Positions 33,931 through 45,684 of a stretch of DNA of 64,000 bases are shown here, piece after piece. Under the pieces are notes generated by a model. The model saw only the letters and a list, made by a program, of their open reading frames with translations. It did not search any database and was not told where the DNA came from. The DNA is from Triplophysa rosa (Eukaryota; Chordata; Actinopteri; Cypriniformes; Nemacheilidae): NCBI RefSeq assembly GCF_024868665.1, contig NC_079904.1, positions 19,097,783 through 19,161,782 on the forward strand, given 5' to 3'. Position 1 is the first letter of the stretch. Every line of letters begins with the position of its first letter. Both the position numbers and the translations under genes were made by a program.

Positions 33931-34937
33931 TTATTCCCTGCACTGTCCGGGAGGCAGACACACTCTGTCAGTTTAAATCTAGACTAAAGACGCATCTTTT
34001 TAATCTTGCATACACTACACTTCCATAATATAAATCCTCTGAGGATTTAGGCTGCATTAGTTAGATCAACCGCAACCAAAAACACAGCTGATGTACTTGT
34101 TGCATCAAAGAGTGCAGAACAGTACTCTACTCTCAGCCAGTCTTGTCTCATTGTTCTAAGGTTACCATAGCGAGCAGGATGCAGTTCATGCCCAGACCTG
34201 ATGGTAGAGCAGAGAATGGAACGCGGCGACCTGACAAGAGCTGAGATGATAGAGCTGGATAAAGAAGGACGCGGTCACTTGACACGTCTTCACCACAAAA
34301 TTTCAAATGCTGTTAGATTATTAATCATAATCTTAAAACTATAATTTACCTTATTAGTAAGTTTATTTATTTTTATTTAGCCTTGTTGTGCAAGCTCTGT
34401 CGAGTTTGTGCATAGGCAACAGCTTTTTCCAGAGGGGAACTGGAATCCCTTGGTTGGGCCTCGGTTCTCCTGAGGTTTTTTTCTCGATTAGAGTTTTGGG
34501 TTCCTCGCCACCGTTTGCATACTGTTTTTTGCACTAATTGCCTGGCCGGGGGGGCTGCTTTAGAATTTTTAAGTTTGACTTAATATTGCATATAGGAATT
34601 TATAGTCTGTTATATTTGACCCGTGCTTCTCTCTCCTTTATCTTAAATGTGTGCTCTCACTGTGCGTGCGTGCAAGTCTGTGTGTGTGTGCGTGCGTGCG
34701 TACTTGTCTGTGTACGTGTGTGTGTGTGTGTCTATGTCTATGTGTGTTAGTACGTGTGCATATTGTGTGTGTGAAGTGTTTTGTGTGTGGGTATGTCTGT
34801 CTACTGTGTTTTCACCTTTTTCTTATTTTTACAGGTACAACTTTAATTGTTTTGCTTATAGTCAATATGTCTCATGTACAGCTGCTTTGTAACAATGATA
34901 AATTGTAAAAAGCGCTATATAAATAAAGTTGAGTTGA
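33931..34937 (+). mobile_element. L2-type LINE 3' end
   Basis: Begins CCCTGCACTGTCCGGGAGGC, giving CTVREADTLCQFKSRLKTHL and a stop at about 34026. About 900 bases of 3' UTR follow, ending AGCGCTATATAAATAAAG and TTGAGTTGAG (34910-34937). It is the inverted counterpart of 2843-3905. It may be the continuation of the LINE cut at 32143, displaced by the LTR element. Confidence 0.75.
34660..34765. repeat. (TG)n microsatellite
   Basis: Interrupted TG/CG run inside the LINE 3' UTR, counterpart of the CA run at 2995-3152. Confidence 0.85.
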
Positions 34938-35768
34938 GTGCTCATCAGTGTAACCCAGCGCAGGAGGGACGGGACAAATACCGCATCAACCAATCAGCAC
35001 ACACCTGTTCCACTGTATGTCTGTCTACAATGCTTAAAACCAATGCAGGAATTTATATTTTGGGATTCAAGTGTCAATATCTGTATCAGATAATATTCCT
35101 GGACTACCACAATATAAACATGTAAATTAAACAAAATTTCTTCGAAACTAATACTAGTTTGACAATACTTTGGCAGGCATTCTGTATAAAGCAAACAATG
35201 TGCCTCAATGCGTTGTCAAGTAACCACAGTCGGCTTTTCAGACACGTTTAAATACTTGATTGAAAAATATAAGAGGCACAGAGAAGGCTCGTGGCACAGT
35301 ATAAGTAACAATCGCTGTCAAAATCGCAAAAGTAGACAAATGGTGAATTATGGTAGAGGTAGAGCCCGCTATAATGATATCCTAATTACACAGTAAAACG
35401 CAAAACCCCTTTACTTACTTTCATTTTGTTTCTATTCTTTTGTAGAATATGTTGCAGTCATCTCAACCATCAGATTCTTTATTAGTAATGCATTATATTA
35501 CTGCATTACAGCAAAAACGATTATATTACTGTAATATCGTTACTTTTGTAATGCGTTACTCCTAACACTGATTAAAAGTCACTTTTAATAAATGTGTCTG
35601 TCACGTCAGTAAATGTATTTTTTTTTAATTCTTACTTTTCAGGTTCACCTTTTGAGTTAGGAAATGCCAGCACTTTAAAGGTCAAGACATCATGAAATGA
35701 GAAAACCACATTTTCTTTATTGTTGTTTATTTCCAAAAGGCACTCACTACATTGAATGTAATGGCTGG

Positions 35769-35810
<42 letters not shown>

Positions 35811-36036
35811 CGATATATATATGAAGAGTTTGGTTCCAAAATGAGATAACTTTTCAAAAATCATTTTTTTTTTATTGTGCATTCCAATTAATATCAATCA
35901 AACTGATTGATTTAAGCCATAATAACACAAAAAAACCAGCTAACTAACACAATAAAACACAATAAAAACATGATAACATAATAAAAAGCATGATTTTTGA
36001 AAAAATTCAAAAACAAAGTTAACTAATTTTGGAATC

Positions 36037-36108
<72 letters not shown>

Positions 36109-37345
36109 CACACATATGCATACTGCACATAGCAATTTACTAACATGTAGATGTAGAGCCAATGTAGAGCTCAAACTTGGACAAATAAAAATCTCAGAAA
36201 GCATGTTTGTAGCACAGTTAATACCATAGCATGATAACATCACAACAATATCATGCTTATAAGGATCTTGTTTTAATGCTTTAAAAAAGGTTACTTTTTT
36301 TACCTTTTTACCTCAAATATCTGTTTTTTCAAACAAATATCTGTTTTTCTGACTGTTGCAAATAAGAAAAGATAATAGACTATTAGCTTTACAACAAGCG
36401 CTTTGCTGCAGCTATATACGTTTGTTTGTGCAGTTATGGGTTGGTGGGAATGAGGTACTAGTAGGGTGTTCTGCCTGGAAGTTTTTATACTGTCATCACG
36501 ACAGCTAACACATCAGACAAAGAGACATTTTTTTTCATCACAAACATGTTAGATGCTCCTGGGTCAGAAGCAAAGCAATTTCATCACTTATCGGAGCATC
36601 AGTAATGCTATATGTATGAAAGTAAAAGGAAAATAATCGTAGCAGAAACAAACTTGTGATATTGTCATGATATTTTTACTGCACAGGCATTTTATATAAA
36701 CCATGGGTTTCTGACCACACATAAATAACATTCTGTGAATCCAAAATGGAACGGTATCTCAATTCTGTTCAAATTATTAGGCTGAAATGTAAGTATTTTA
36801 CACATGTCTGCTTCATATAAGTCTTAATATAAGGTTTTACTTCATCCACATAATCATAGAATGTCTAGTAGCATTCAATTAAACCAACAAGAACTTCAAA
36901 ACGAGAGCGAGAGAGAGCAGCATTTGTATGTCAGACATAACAAACAATTTAATTTCTACAGCAAGACTACAAGCCTTGAGATTTCATGGGTTAACTTCAT
37001 AAATCTATCACATATCAATGCACTTTACTTATAGGACATTATTGCTTCATGCATATACAGTGTCCATATTTATCATCTTTAGTCATAGGGTGTATGAGTC
37101 TCCAGGAACTGCAAGTTTCTTCTTGTAGAATGAGTGGGCCTCAAAACAGTTTTTTTAAGAAGTTCAGTTTTCTACCAAATGACCTAGAAGTACAGAGCTG
37201 AGCCTGGTTTTACCAAACTGTAGCCTTGTCAGTCATTTGCAACTAAATTTCCACATAGCTTGCTATGGTTTTCAAGTTACTCTTCAATATATTTTCCTAC
37301 TCAACTGAATACAACCATTATAATTGAATGGACTGAAAAAAGACC
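34938..37345. other. Intergenic: hAT end scrap and microsatellites
   Basis: No gene. 35459-35566 ends GTAATGCGTTACTCCTAACACTG, resembling one end of a hAT family (CAGTGTTGGGAGTAACGC type), with no partner seen. (TA)n is at 35777-35804. A (CT)n tract at about 36041-36088 runs directly into (TA)n at about 36089-36108. Confidence 0.5.
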
Positions 37346-38433
37346 AGGGCCGTATGTACAAAGCCATTCAGAGTCAAAATTCTTACACTGAAAAATAAGA
37401 GTGATTCATAAAAGTTCATAGGTGTTAAGATTAGGTCTCAGCTTTTAAATTATCTAAGAGAGCTGAAGAGGTCTCCTAACCTAGTTAAGAGTAACAAGAT
37501 GGCAGTACAGAGGCAGAGACCATGGACTTTACAACAAAGAAACAATGTGTTGGAATGATATGATGACAGGGAGTTAATGAAATAATATGATAATGTAAAA
37601 AATATAATTTTTTTAAGGATTTGCAGCTTTGGTCTTTTCTTTATATAGCCTATACAGCTTTGTGTAATAGGATGTGATTCAGCAGCTTAATTATTTAAAT
37701 TATCTGTTAAAACTCAATTAAAAGTGTATGAAACCAAGCCAAAATGGACACATACTGTATTTGTAATATTTTTGCGCATAATGAAAAATACGTTTTTGAA
37801 ACTGCAATTTTTTACTTTTGCATCTCTGTTGCCATCTCTGTTTGAAAAATGAAATTGCAGGTAGCTTTATGTAATTATCTTCATATGATCGAAGTCAACC
37901 GATGTTACATTTCCCACAAAATCTTACAGCTCAATATATCAATCACTATTATAAGCTTACCGTTTTAAATCAGGGGAAGGTAGGCAGACAATTTTCTACA
38001 CTGACTGACCATAAGAACTGTCAACTAAATGTTGGTTTATTTTACCCAAATAAGTTAAGGTTTGCAGCTGTATATATAAATTAATAAAAAAATTAAACTA
38101 TAAAATAGTAATGTAATGTCTGAATTAAGTATTGTCTTAATTCAGTCATGAATAAATGGTGCCATGCTGCTGTGACTTCACCCTTTCAGGCTCCCTATTG
38201 GCTGATTCAGAGACCAAGGGCGGCCATTTTGTGTGTAAATCGTTGTAGTCCTTAATTTACAACACTTAAGTCAGAATTTAAGAATCAGTCTTAAACTTCA
38301 CTGAAAGTTGCTTTTAGCTTCTATATAAAAGTCTCATTCTATTAAAAAAGTCCTACTTCTTACTAAGAATTTTTTGACACTTAAGTCAAAGTTTAAGACT
38401 ACTCTTAAAAAGCATTTTTGAGAAGTTTTATAC
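37346..38433. mobile_element. Small DNA transposon-like element (TIR GGGCCGTATGTACAAA)
   Basis: Left end CAGGGCCGTATGTACAAAGC, right end (reversed) GTGCCTGTATGTATAAAACT. Both are followed by CTTAA/TTAAG-rich inner sequence. No transposase and no clear target duplication. Similar ends occur in the neighbouring elements at 38449 and 41026, which suggests related families. Confidence 0.5.
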
Positions 38434-38448
38434 ATACAGGCACTGGGC

Positions 38449-39836
38449 CGTATTCATGAAAAATCTTATCGCAAAAGGTTGCTCCTAGTGACAGAACTCT
38501 AAGAAAATTCATAGAAATGTATAACGGTCGCTAGGAATTTATATCATCATCTATATGGCTGTGTTTAAATCGAACATCTGGGGAATGTCATGTAAACATC
38601 TTAATTTATTAAGTTCTGGAGCTGATTATATCTGGATGATCATCTGTTGTTAATAACAAAGTAACCTTGCATTCCAGAGAGCTAAAGTGACAGCTTCGTG
38701 CTAAAGCAAAAGGTAATATCGACAGGGATTTTGAGAGTTGGCTCCGACATCTGAAAGGATTGCATTAACAGGTAAGACGTCAATATCGTGATTTATTTTT
38801 TAAAAGTCTTTGTTTCATGTAGTCAGAACAAAAGCGGTGTATAATTGTATGTGTTCTGATGACATGTTTTCATGTTATTTAGAGTTTTTGTCTACATCAG
38901 GTGGGACGCGATATCAAACGCTACAATTTAATCTATATCTATAGTGATGTTTTTAAACGGTTCGCGTTGTATCCGTTATAGACACAGTTCCATGTTACTG
39001 TCGTTGATGTACAGATGTGCTCCGATGCAGTGTGAGCAGTCAGTCATTTAGCAGTCAATCTCGATTCATCCGCACAGAGCAGCAGTGCAAAAGCACAACC
39101 CACATAAAGAAAACAACTCCGCATATAACTGACATTTTATGTTTCATACTGAGATGGCGACAAAGAGGCCAAAGTTAAGGACTGCAGCTTTAAACACAAA
39201 GACTGCTAATATCTGCTAATTGAGATGCAGACAGGCAAAATGCTTACAATTAGCTGAACATATTCTTTATATGAACATAATAGTTTATTTGCAAAAACTG
39301 CATTTTTTAAAATATTTTAACAATCATGTTTTTTATCATGTGTTTATTGTGTTTGTTAGCTAGTTTTTGAGTTAATATTACTTAATAAAAACCCAGCTTC
39401 AGTTTAGATCAGATTATATTAATTGGAATGCACCATACAACAAGTTATTTGTTTTTGAAAATGGACCCTTCACTTGTTTAATTAGTAATTTAGCGTATAT
39501 TTTATCATCTTAATCTGAATATGGCAACGATTATATTTTAAAACATTTTATTTGAATGTATCAGCATGATCATTCTATAATATTTATATGATTAAATTAC
39601 TGACAGAGACACATCTTCTAACAGCCAAGCACTTTGGGCATTGTCAGTAAGCTTGCTGACATCATCCATAGAAACGGGGTCAACCCCGCCATTTCTCTTG
39701 TCTTAAGATTTCGTTCTGCTCATTAAAAGTTGCTCTCAGCAGCGTTGTGAATAGGTTTTAAGAGGGAAAAAACTTTTACTGCTGTTTAGGAGAGCTCTTA
39801 GTGATGAGATAAAAAGTTTTGTAAATAAGGGCCCTG
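38449..39836. mobile_element. MITE-like element, copy 1 (TIR GGGCCGTATTCATGAAAAA)
   Basis: The left end (38449 on) has GTATTCATGAAAAATCTTA, GTTGCTCCTAGTGACAGAA and AAAATTCATAGAAATG. The same string of blocks, reversed, ends copy 2 at 42087-42000. The right end, reversed, starts CAGGGCCCTTATTTACAAAA. Both copies share an internal GGGGT(C)AACCCCG-like block. No coding capacity. It ends just downstream of kcnk10. Confidence 0.6.
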
Positions 39837-39842
39837 TTTATT
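39837..39842 (-). promoter_or_regulatory. Candidate kcnk10 poly(A) signal AATAAA
   Basis: AATAAA on the - strand, about 130 bases after the kcnk10 stop and abutting the end of the MITE at 38449-39836. It is the nearest canonical signal I see. A longer 3' UTR cannot be ruled out. Confidence 0.4.
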
Positions 39843-39970
39843 TCTATGTGCTACTGTTGCCAAATTACTGTTATCAAGTTTTCAATGCACAGTGAACAGT
39901 TAAATCAACAGCTGAACATGGTAAGGGTGACACAAGGCACTTTTGGTATACACTATTTTTTATGTTTAGT

Positions 39971-40627
39971 CTAGGGCTCCATCTGCAAACTGAAATTCTT
40001 ATCTTCAAGTCTGTTCTCATTTTCTTCATCTTTGGTTTTCGGTGGTAGAGGAATAAATCCATTTTGTTTATTGGGGCTTTCTACAAAGAGAGCTAAGTTG
40101 GTCAGACTGGTGTTCACCTCTTTATCAAGTTCACCATCATCTACCTCTTTCTTCTCTTCATCCATTGTGGGGTTGTTACAACTGAAGGAGTCTAAAGCTT
40201 TTCGACCATCATCTGGGATAGTTTTCCTCAGCTCTCGGTTCTTGTTCCTCTTGGTTAGTTTTGTGACAGAACTGAGACGATTGAAGATGTTATCTTCTGA
40301 ATGTGCCTGGCTCGGGTCGCTTTGTCCATGTTCACTCTGCTCAACTCGTAAACGTAGAATATTGAGCTTGGTATCAATGCTCTCCTGGGATGATGTCTTA
40401 AAATTTGAGCCATCCAAGCTGTTGAAAGCAGCTCGACGTTCAGGGGACAGCATGTCAAGCGAATGGGCGCGCTGGTCAAAACCTAGCTGCCTGCGCTCCA
40501 TACTGCGAATAGTAGCAGCTCTCTGCAGTTTGTCGTGAACTTCTACGCTTAGGCGGCGCCTGGTTTCACGGAGCTCTGCTTGAACATTGGCTTTCCACTC
40601 AGCTGCATGAGCTTTAATTTCACCAAC
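39971..40627 (-). CDS. kcnk10: Two-pore potassium channel TREK-2, last coding exon (C-terminal cytoplasmic tail)
   Basis: The exon starts at 40627 after a TTAAG acceptor and runs 219 codons to a TAG at 39973-39971. It encodes the cytoplasmic tail: [20 protein letters not shown], then [42 protein letters not shown]-like [18 protein letters not shown] and an acidic end. This order matches human KCNK10 and not the shorter, different TREK-1 tail. The first about 40 residues are the proximal tail that couples lipid, pH and membrane-stretch sensing to the gate in TREK channels. The Ser in RRRLSVE corresponds to a known kinase-regulated position. The end ([14 protein letters not shown]) extends a few residues past the human end. 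No break is seen. Confidence 0.95.
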   Translation of the reverse strand, partial: VGEIKAHAAEWKANVQAELRETRRRLSVEVHDKLQRAATIRSMERRQLGFDQRAHSLDMLSPERRAAFNSLDGSNFKTSSQESIDTKLNILRLRVEQSEHGQSDPSQAHSEDNIFNRLSSVTKLTKRNKNRELRKTIPDDGRKALDSFSCNNPTMDEEKKEVDDGELDKEVNTSLTNLALFVESPNKQNGFIPLPPKTKDEENENRLEDKNFSLQMEP

Positions 40628-40761
40628 CTTAAGCAGAAGGAAAACATAATAAATCTGGGTGTCTTTAGCTGTCCATGCAAAAATTGCTTGACGTTACATC
40701 TTATGTGGCAGGAGAAAACCCTTATCCTGAATACTCAAAATACAAACTAAAAGATCCTCAC

Positions 40762-40904
40762 CTCCTCTTTTGTTTTTTTAGAAAGTACCCTCAGCCAGTC
40801 TCCAATCATGCTTAAAACTGCAGCAAAATAAGCCAATCCAACCAGGATCCAGAACCACACCAGAGGTCTGTACCATTTACGGTACTCTATTCTTCTGTTT
40901 CCTC
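40762..40904 (-). CDS. kcnk10: TREK-2 exon: end of pore loop 2 and transmembrane segment 4
   Basis: 143 nt, acceptor CCAG before 40904 and donor GTGAG after 40762. It starts with the last two bases of a Gly codon and then reads [38 protein letters not shown] (the fourth membrane helix) and VLSKKTKEE. Phase fits the exon at 57751-57943 upstream (splitting Gly) and the exon at 40627 downstream (codon boundary). It is nearly identical to human KCNK10, so this exon is under strong constraint and the gene is probably functional. Confidence 0.95.
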
Positions 40905-41341
40905 CTGGAAAAGAGAATAACACTTATTTTAAAGTTTTAATTGTCTTTTACAATTAGGCATATATGTCAAATCTCTCCAAAACTGTTTTTCGTTAAAGAG
41001 CAATATGTAGAAGTTCAGGGCCTGTATTCTTAAAGCTTCTAAGAATCCTCTAAGAAAGCTCTTAATTTAGCTTAAAAACTTCTACTTAGGACTTAAAACT
41101 TAGCTTAAAAACGATTCAGGATCAATCTGAGAGAAACTCTGAGCAAGGAAAAGACAAAAACTTTTATCTAAGTGAGGAGGCGGGGCTGACCCCGTTGCTA
41201 CGTATGACACAGTCTTTTATAGACTGTGATTGGTTGATTGACCATGAAGGAAAAAAGAGCGCTTTTAAGTATAGGGTGATTAGTTTGAAATTGCACATGT
41301 CTTTTTTTCTGTTTTACCGTACTCACGCGCAGACACACACG

Positions 41342-41344
<3 letters not shown>

Positions 41345-41371
<27 letters not shown>
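41345..41371. repeat. (TA)n microsatellite
   Basis: Perfect TA run of about 13 units. Confidence 0.9.
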
Positions 41372-41375
<4 letters not shown>

Positions 41376-41682
41376 TTTCTTAATTTTTTTATTACCATGC
41401 TGTTAATGTGAACGTATTTGGTAGAAAATGAACAGTGGCACAATAAGTTTCTGTAAGTGCTGTAATTGTTTGTGTGATCACTATAGAAGGTTGTGACGGA
41501 ACCAAATCATCTCTGCTGCATAGCTGCATTTCTCCAGTTGCTAAATTGTAGTGATTTCTTCTATTTCTGGTGCTATGGCATTTCTGCGCTGTTTTGGAGA
41601 TGTTAGTGTGTCTCTAATAGGATCAGTCACAAACATCTAATGTGTTGTGTCTTATTAACTCACTGTTATTCAATTCAATGTC

Positions 41683-41775
41683 ATTTTATTTTATAGCGCT
41701 TTTACAATTTGCATTGCATCAAAGCAGCTATACAAGAATACCAAAACCAAGATAATCAAAAGTTGAATACACACA
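41683..41775 (-). mobile_element. L2-type LINE 3'-tail insertion
   Basis: TTTATAGCGCTTTTACAATT and CATCAAAGCAGCTATACAAG match, on the - strand, the last bases of the LINE ending at 2843 and 34937. It lies inside the MITE copy 2. Confidence 0.55.
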
Positions 41776-42204
41776 CAAAAAACTATCAAAATAAAAAATC
41801 TCTTAAACCTTAAAAGTAATATAGAAATTGTCATGCATTGCAACACATTTCTTCTCATTTTTCGTGTTTCGTCCATTTTCTCTGCTGCTAAAGAAACTCT
41901 TAAGTCTCTTAAAAGTCCTCCTCACTACTCTTTTAATGGTTAAGATACTTTATGAATTACTTTCTTCTTTACTAGGATCTTTTCTGTAATTCTAAGGGGA
42001 AACGCCCACATTTCTACGAATTTTCTTAGAATTTTGTCACTAGGAGCAACACTTTGCGCTAAGATTTTTCACGAATATGGGCCCAGATTTCCTTACAATT
42101 CCTTCTGTCTAAAATACAAAGAAAAAAACAATTTAAACCATATAAAACCTTGTTTTATTCAAGCTATAAATCTGTAATGGAACGGACACGATGCCTGCTT
42201 CCAG

Positions 42205-43680
42205 TACGCTGGGGCAGGCATTGTGGATACGTCCTGCCCACACTGCGGTGATGATTCAGACGTTGTGTCACGGGTGGCTGTGTTCCCACGGGACTCAGCC
42301 ACCACCTCGTTTGCTCCCCGTTCCGTGGCGGCAGGACTACGGCCCTGCCGTCCGCTACGGCAATCAGCGAGGGTGATATGAGGATTACTGTGAGCGATAA
42401 TCCGCCAGCCACTGGCTCACGGACCGTTCACACCTCGTCTCGCTCGTCTGACAGTTCCCCAGGAGACGGTCCGCCGTCTTATTCCTCAATCACGTATTCG
42501 GAGATGTCTCTTGCAGCATCGGGGGGTGACGTACTGCCATCCGACTCCAACGATTCCTCGGGCTCCCACCCTCGGGGGGTCGATCCCAGGAAGAAGCGGA
42601 CGTCGAAATGTCAGCCATGCTTTCCCGGGCCGCCGTGAGTGTTGGGTTGCAGTGCCCGCACTGCCTTTCCCGGCGCTCGCGGCTAGCTACATGGCGCCTC
42701 GGGTTTGGCGCCCGCCCCCAGTGCCGTGTTTACCGGAAGTGCATGAGGAACTTAGTAAGACCTGGAATGCCCCTTTCCGGCACGTTTCACGTCAAACAAA
42801 GTTCCGTCACCCTCTCTTCCCTCGAGGTTGAGACAGCTGGAGGATACGTCGTTGTCCCCTAGGTGGAGTATGCCTCCGCGGTGCCTGTAGGAGGCAGCCA
42901 CCTGGGGGGGGGGCTCGACCTAGACTCCCGTCCAAAGCATGTGGGGTCTCGGCATCTCTGGTGTCGAGAGCTTACATTGCGGCGGACCAAGCTGCCTCCT
43001 CTCTCCACGCTATGGCTCCTGCCAGGCCAGGGCGTTGAGAGGAGCTCCATGAGGGTAAGACCGACCCAGCGCGTATGCAGGAACTCTGCGCCGCCACCGA
43101 CCTCGCTCTACGAGCGACCAAGGTGACCACGCGGGCCCTGGGTCGGACGATGTCCACACTTGTGGTCCATGAGAAACTCCTCTGGCCGATCCTTGCGCAG
43201 ATGAGTAACGCTGAGAAGGTTCGCTTTCTCGACGCACCCGTCTCGCAAGGGGGGGGCTGGTTGGTGTTACTGTCGAGCCGCAGCGGCCCCGCTCACCCCC
43301 CTGCCCGTCGGGGGGGCGCGAGAACCGCACGCGGCCTCCCCCGGAGGATTCTCGACAGTAAAGAAGCAGTCCTCCGTGCCGCGACTCGGCCGCCTTGGCC
43401 GTCGAGGCCCGTGCACTGTCTGCTTCCCAGCAGCCCTGGTCCTCTTCGACGCCCTCCAGCTCTGGCGCCCCCCACTCAGGCGGCCCCCCTGGAGGAGACA
43501 GCGAAGAGGAGACCATCGCCCCATCAGCAGCCGCGGCGAAGCGGCCCTCATGGGAAGACCTCAGGGGGATCGAGGCTACCATTGGGCCCGACCCCAGCCA
43601 CATCGCTGGGAAGTCGGATAGGGACGGATCCTGCCCCGTCTCTTCATCTGCTGGTGGGCCTCCCTCCGGGTGGCTAGCGC
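42205..43680 (+). pseudogene. DIRS gag, most complete copy in the window
   Basis: A Cys-rich start in broken frames is followed by SSRSSDSSPGDGPPSYSS, an acidic/Ser region around 42530-42600 and a capsid-like part. That part is encoded near 43075-43250 (RTMSTLVVHEKLLWPILAQM, SNAEKVRFLDAPVSQGG). A Pro-rich, basic tail follows. Several frame changes. The function is inferred from position before reverse transcriptase. Confidence 0.6.
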
Positions 43681-43929
43681 CCACTTACTCTCAAAAAGGA
43701 GAGTTTCCTCTCTCTCTGGGTTACGACAGCCGCTCTCACCCTCTGCACGACGGTGAACGGCAAACTCGACGTTGCGTCATGGCAAAGCGCAATGTCGAGT
43801 ATAAACACCAGCCCTCAGCACTCTCAGTCAGACAGTGCGTTGAGCTGCGCAGTCGCCAGGCAGGAAAAACAGCAGAGCTGATCTCCTCCCCGGGGGACCT
43901 CCACCGGCAAGGAATCCGTACTGCTAGCC

Positions 43930-44735
43930 ATTGAACCACCCCCCGGCGGGACGATGAAAAAGATTGTACCTTTAGTCCCTATCTCATTTTTGGGAGCCTG
44001 TCTGGCTTCCCAGGCTGTCAGACGATCCAGTCGCCTCATGCCTGCCAAGTTCAGGGCATCCGATATACCTCAGTCAGAGGCTAGGATGTTCCCGTACTTC
44101 GGGCCGAGGTTGCCACCCTTCTGGTCAAGGGAGTGATCGAGCCCGTCTCACCAGCCAAGATGTTCAACAGGTTTGACAGCCTGTACTTCATTGTTGCGCT
44201 CTATCTTGGGTCTGTGTGTTCACACAATAGCTGCCTTTCAGGTTGATCACGCAGAAGCGCATCCTGACGTCCGTCAGGTGTCAGGACTGGTTCATGGCAA
44301 TCACCTGAAGGACGCGTACTTCATGTCTCGATCCTCCCTCGACATTGGCCGTTCTGACATTTCAACTGCCTAGAGTTGTTGGTTGTGCTACTTGCATTGA
44401 GGAGGCTACTACCTCTAGTGCAGGGCAAGCACGTTCTGGTCCGGTTGGACAGCACAGCTGCTGTGGCGTATATCTTTTGCTCACGGCAGCTAACATGACT
44501 CGCCCGGCGCCTCCTCCTCTGGAGTCAGCAGGTGATCAGTTCCCTGCGAGCCACACACATCCCAGGCATCCTGAACCAGACAGCCGATGCGCTCTCTCGT
44601 CAGTCGACGCCTCGCGGAGAGTGGCAACTCCATCCCCGCGCAGCCGGCTCATTTGGGGCAGTTCGGCCAGGCACAGGTGGTCCTGTTGCCTCCCCGGACT
44701 CCACCCATTGTCCGCTTTAGTACTCCCTGTCTGAG
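43930..44735 (+). pseudogene. DIRS pol remnants (reverse transcriptase start, RNase H end)
   Basis: Reads KKIVPLVPISFLGACLAS, then short pieces around EAHPDVRQVSGLVHGNHLKD. It jumps to LPRVVGCATCIEEA (44361) and PGILNQTADALSRQSTPRG (about 44568-44625). Most of the polymerase domain, including the YLDD region, is deleted. Confidence 0.7.
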
Positions 44736-45030
44736 GCAACCCTTAGCACAGATGCCTTTGTGCACAGCTGGCCGCGGGACAAGCGGAAGTACGCTTCCCC
44801 CAGTGAGCCTCATTGCACAGGTCCTGTGCAAGGCCAGGGAAAAGGAGCATCAAGTGGTACTAGTTACGCCCCTTTGGCCTAACCAGGACTTGGTTCTCGG
44901 AGCTGAGGCTCTGACAACAACTCCCCCTGGTCGCTCCCCCTGGCAAACTGCTTCCCCAGGGGAAGAGGCACGTTACGGCATCCCAGGCAAAACCTGGTCT
45001 CCATGTCTGGACGGGACGAGGAGATCCTGA

Positions 45031-45570
45031 GTGACCCACCCCCGGTCTGGTTGGGACGTCAGTCAGGCTAGGGCTTCGGCCACTGGGTGGCTATACACCC
45101 ATAGGTGGCGCCTCTTCTCATCCTGGGGCTCTTCTCGTCCTGGGGCTCTTCTCGGCGAGAAGACTCGTGGAGTTGCTCGGTCGGGTACGAGCTGTCCCTT
45201 CCTCAAGAGAGACTGGGGAGTAACCTCTCCCCCTCCACACTGGGAATGTATGTAGCCGCTACGGCCGCTCATCATGACCCAAGTGCTGGGTAGCCTCTGG
45301 GACAGCACAACCTGGTCATTGGGTTCCTAAGGGGCGCGAGAGGGTGACCACCTTATCCGCACTCCGTACCCTCTTGCGACCTAGGTGGCGGGCCTCAAGA
45401 GGCCCCGCCCCCTTCAAGCCTCTCCGGGTTGCCGCTCTTTCTCAGTCTTGATAAAGACGGCTTTCCACATGGCGCTCACCTCCAAGAGGGTAGGGGATCT
45501 GCAAGCACCCTCCGTGTCCACAGATTGCCTAGAACTCGGGGCAGGGATTCTCACGTTATCTTGAGACCTT
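45031..45570 (+). pseudogene. DIRS tyrosine recombinase, N-terminal remnant
   Basis: Frames give QARASATGWLYTHRWRLFSS and LPQERLGSNLSPSTLGMYVA, the core-binding domain of the recombinase seen intact at 26-27 kb. After about 45570 the sequence passes directly to the internal complementary region. The catalytic domain with Arg, His-x-x-Arg and Tyr is missing. Confidence 0.75.
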
Positions 45571-45684
45571 AACGCTATAATTTCGCGTTAGCGTGTTCGT
45601 CTGACTCGCCCAGGCCAGTCAACGTCGCTCCACAGAGATTGTGACGTGGCTCAGTGCTGTGGCGTTTTCCATAGGAACCCCATT

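Larger units (their letters stand above)
41026..42087. mobile_element. MITE-like element, copy 2, reversed, inside kcnk10 intron
   Basis: The right end, read reversed, begins GGGCCCATATTCGTGAAAAA and then matches the left end of the copy at 38449 block by block (TTGCTCCTAGTGACAAAA, AAGAAAATTCGTAGAAATG). The left end starts GGGCCTGTATTCTTAAAG. It contains a TA microsatellite (41345-41371) and a LINE tail insertion. Target duplication not resolved. Confidence 0.6.

Noticed and set aside
40032..40538. 168-codon + strand frame over the kcnk10 tail exon
   Set aside because: It is the antisense shadow of the conserved coding exon.
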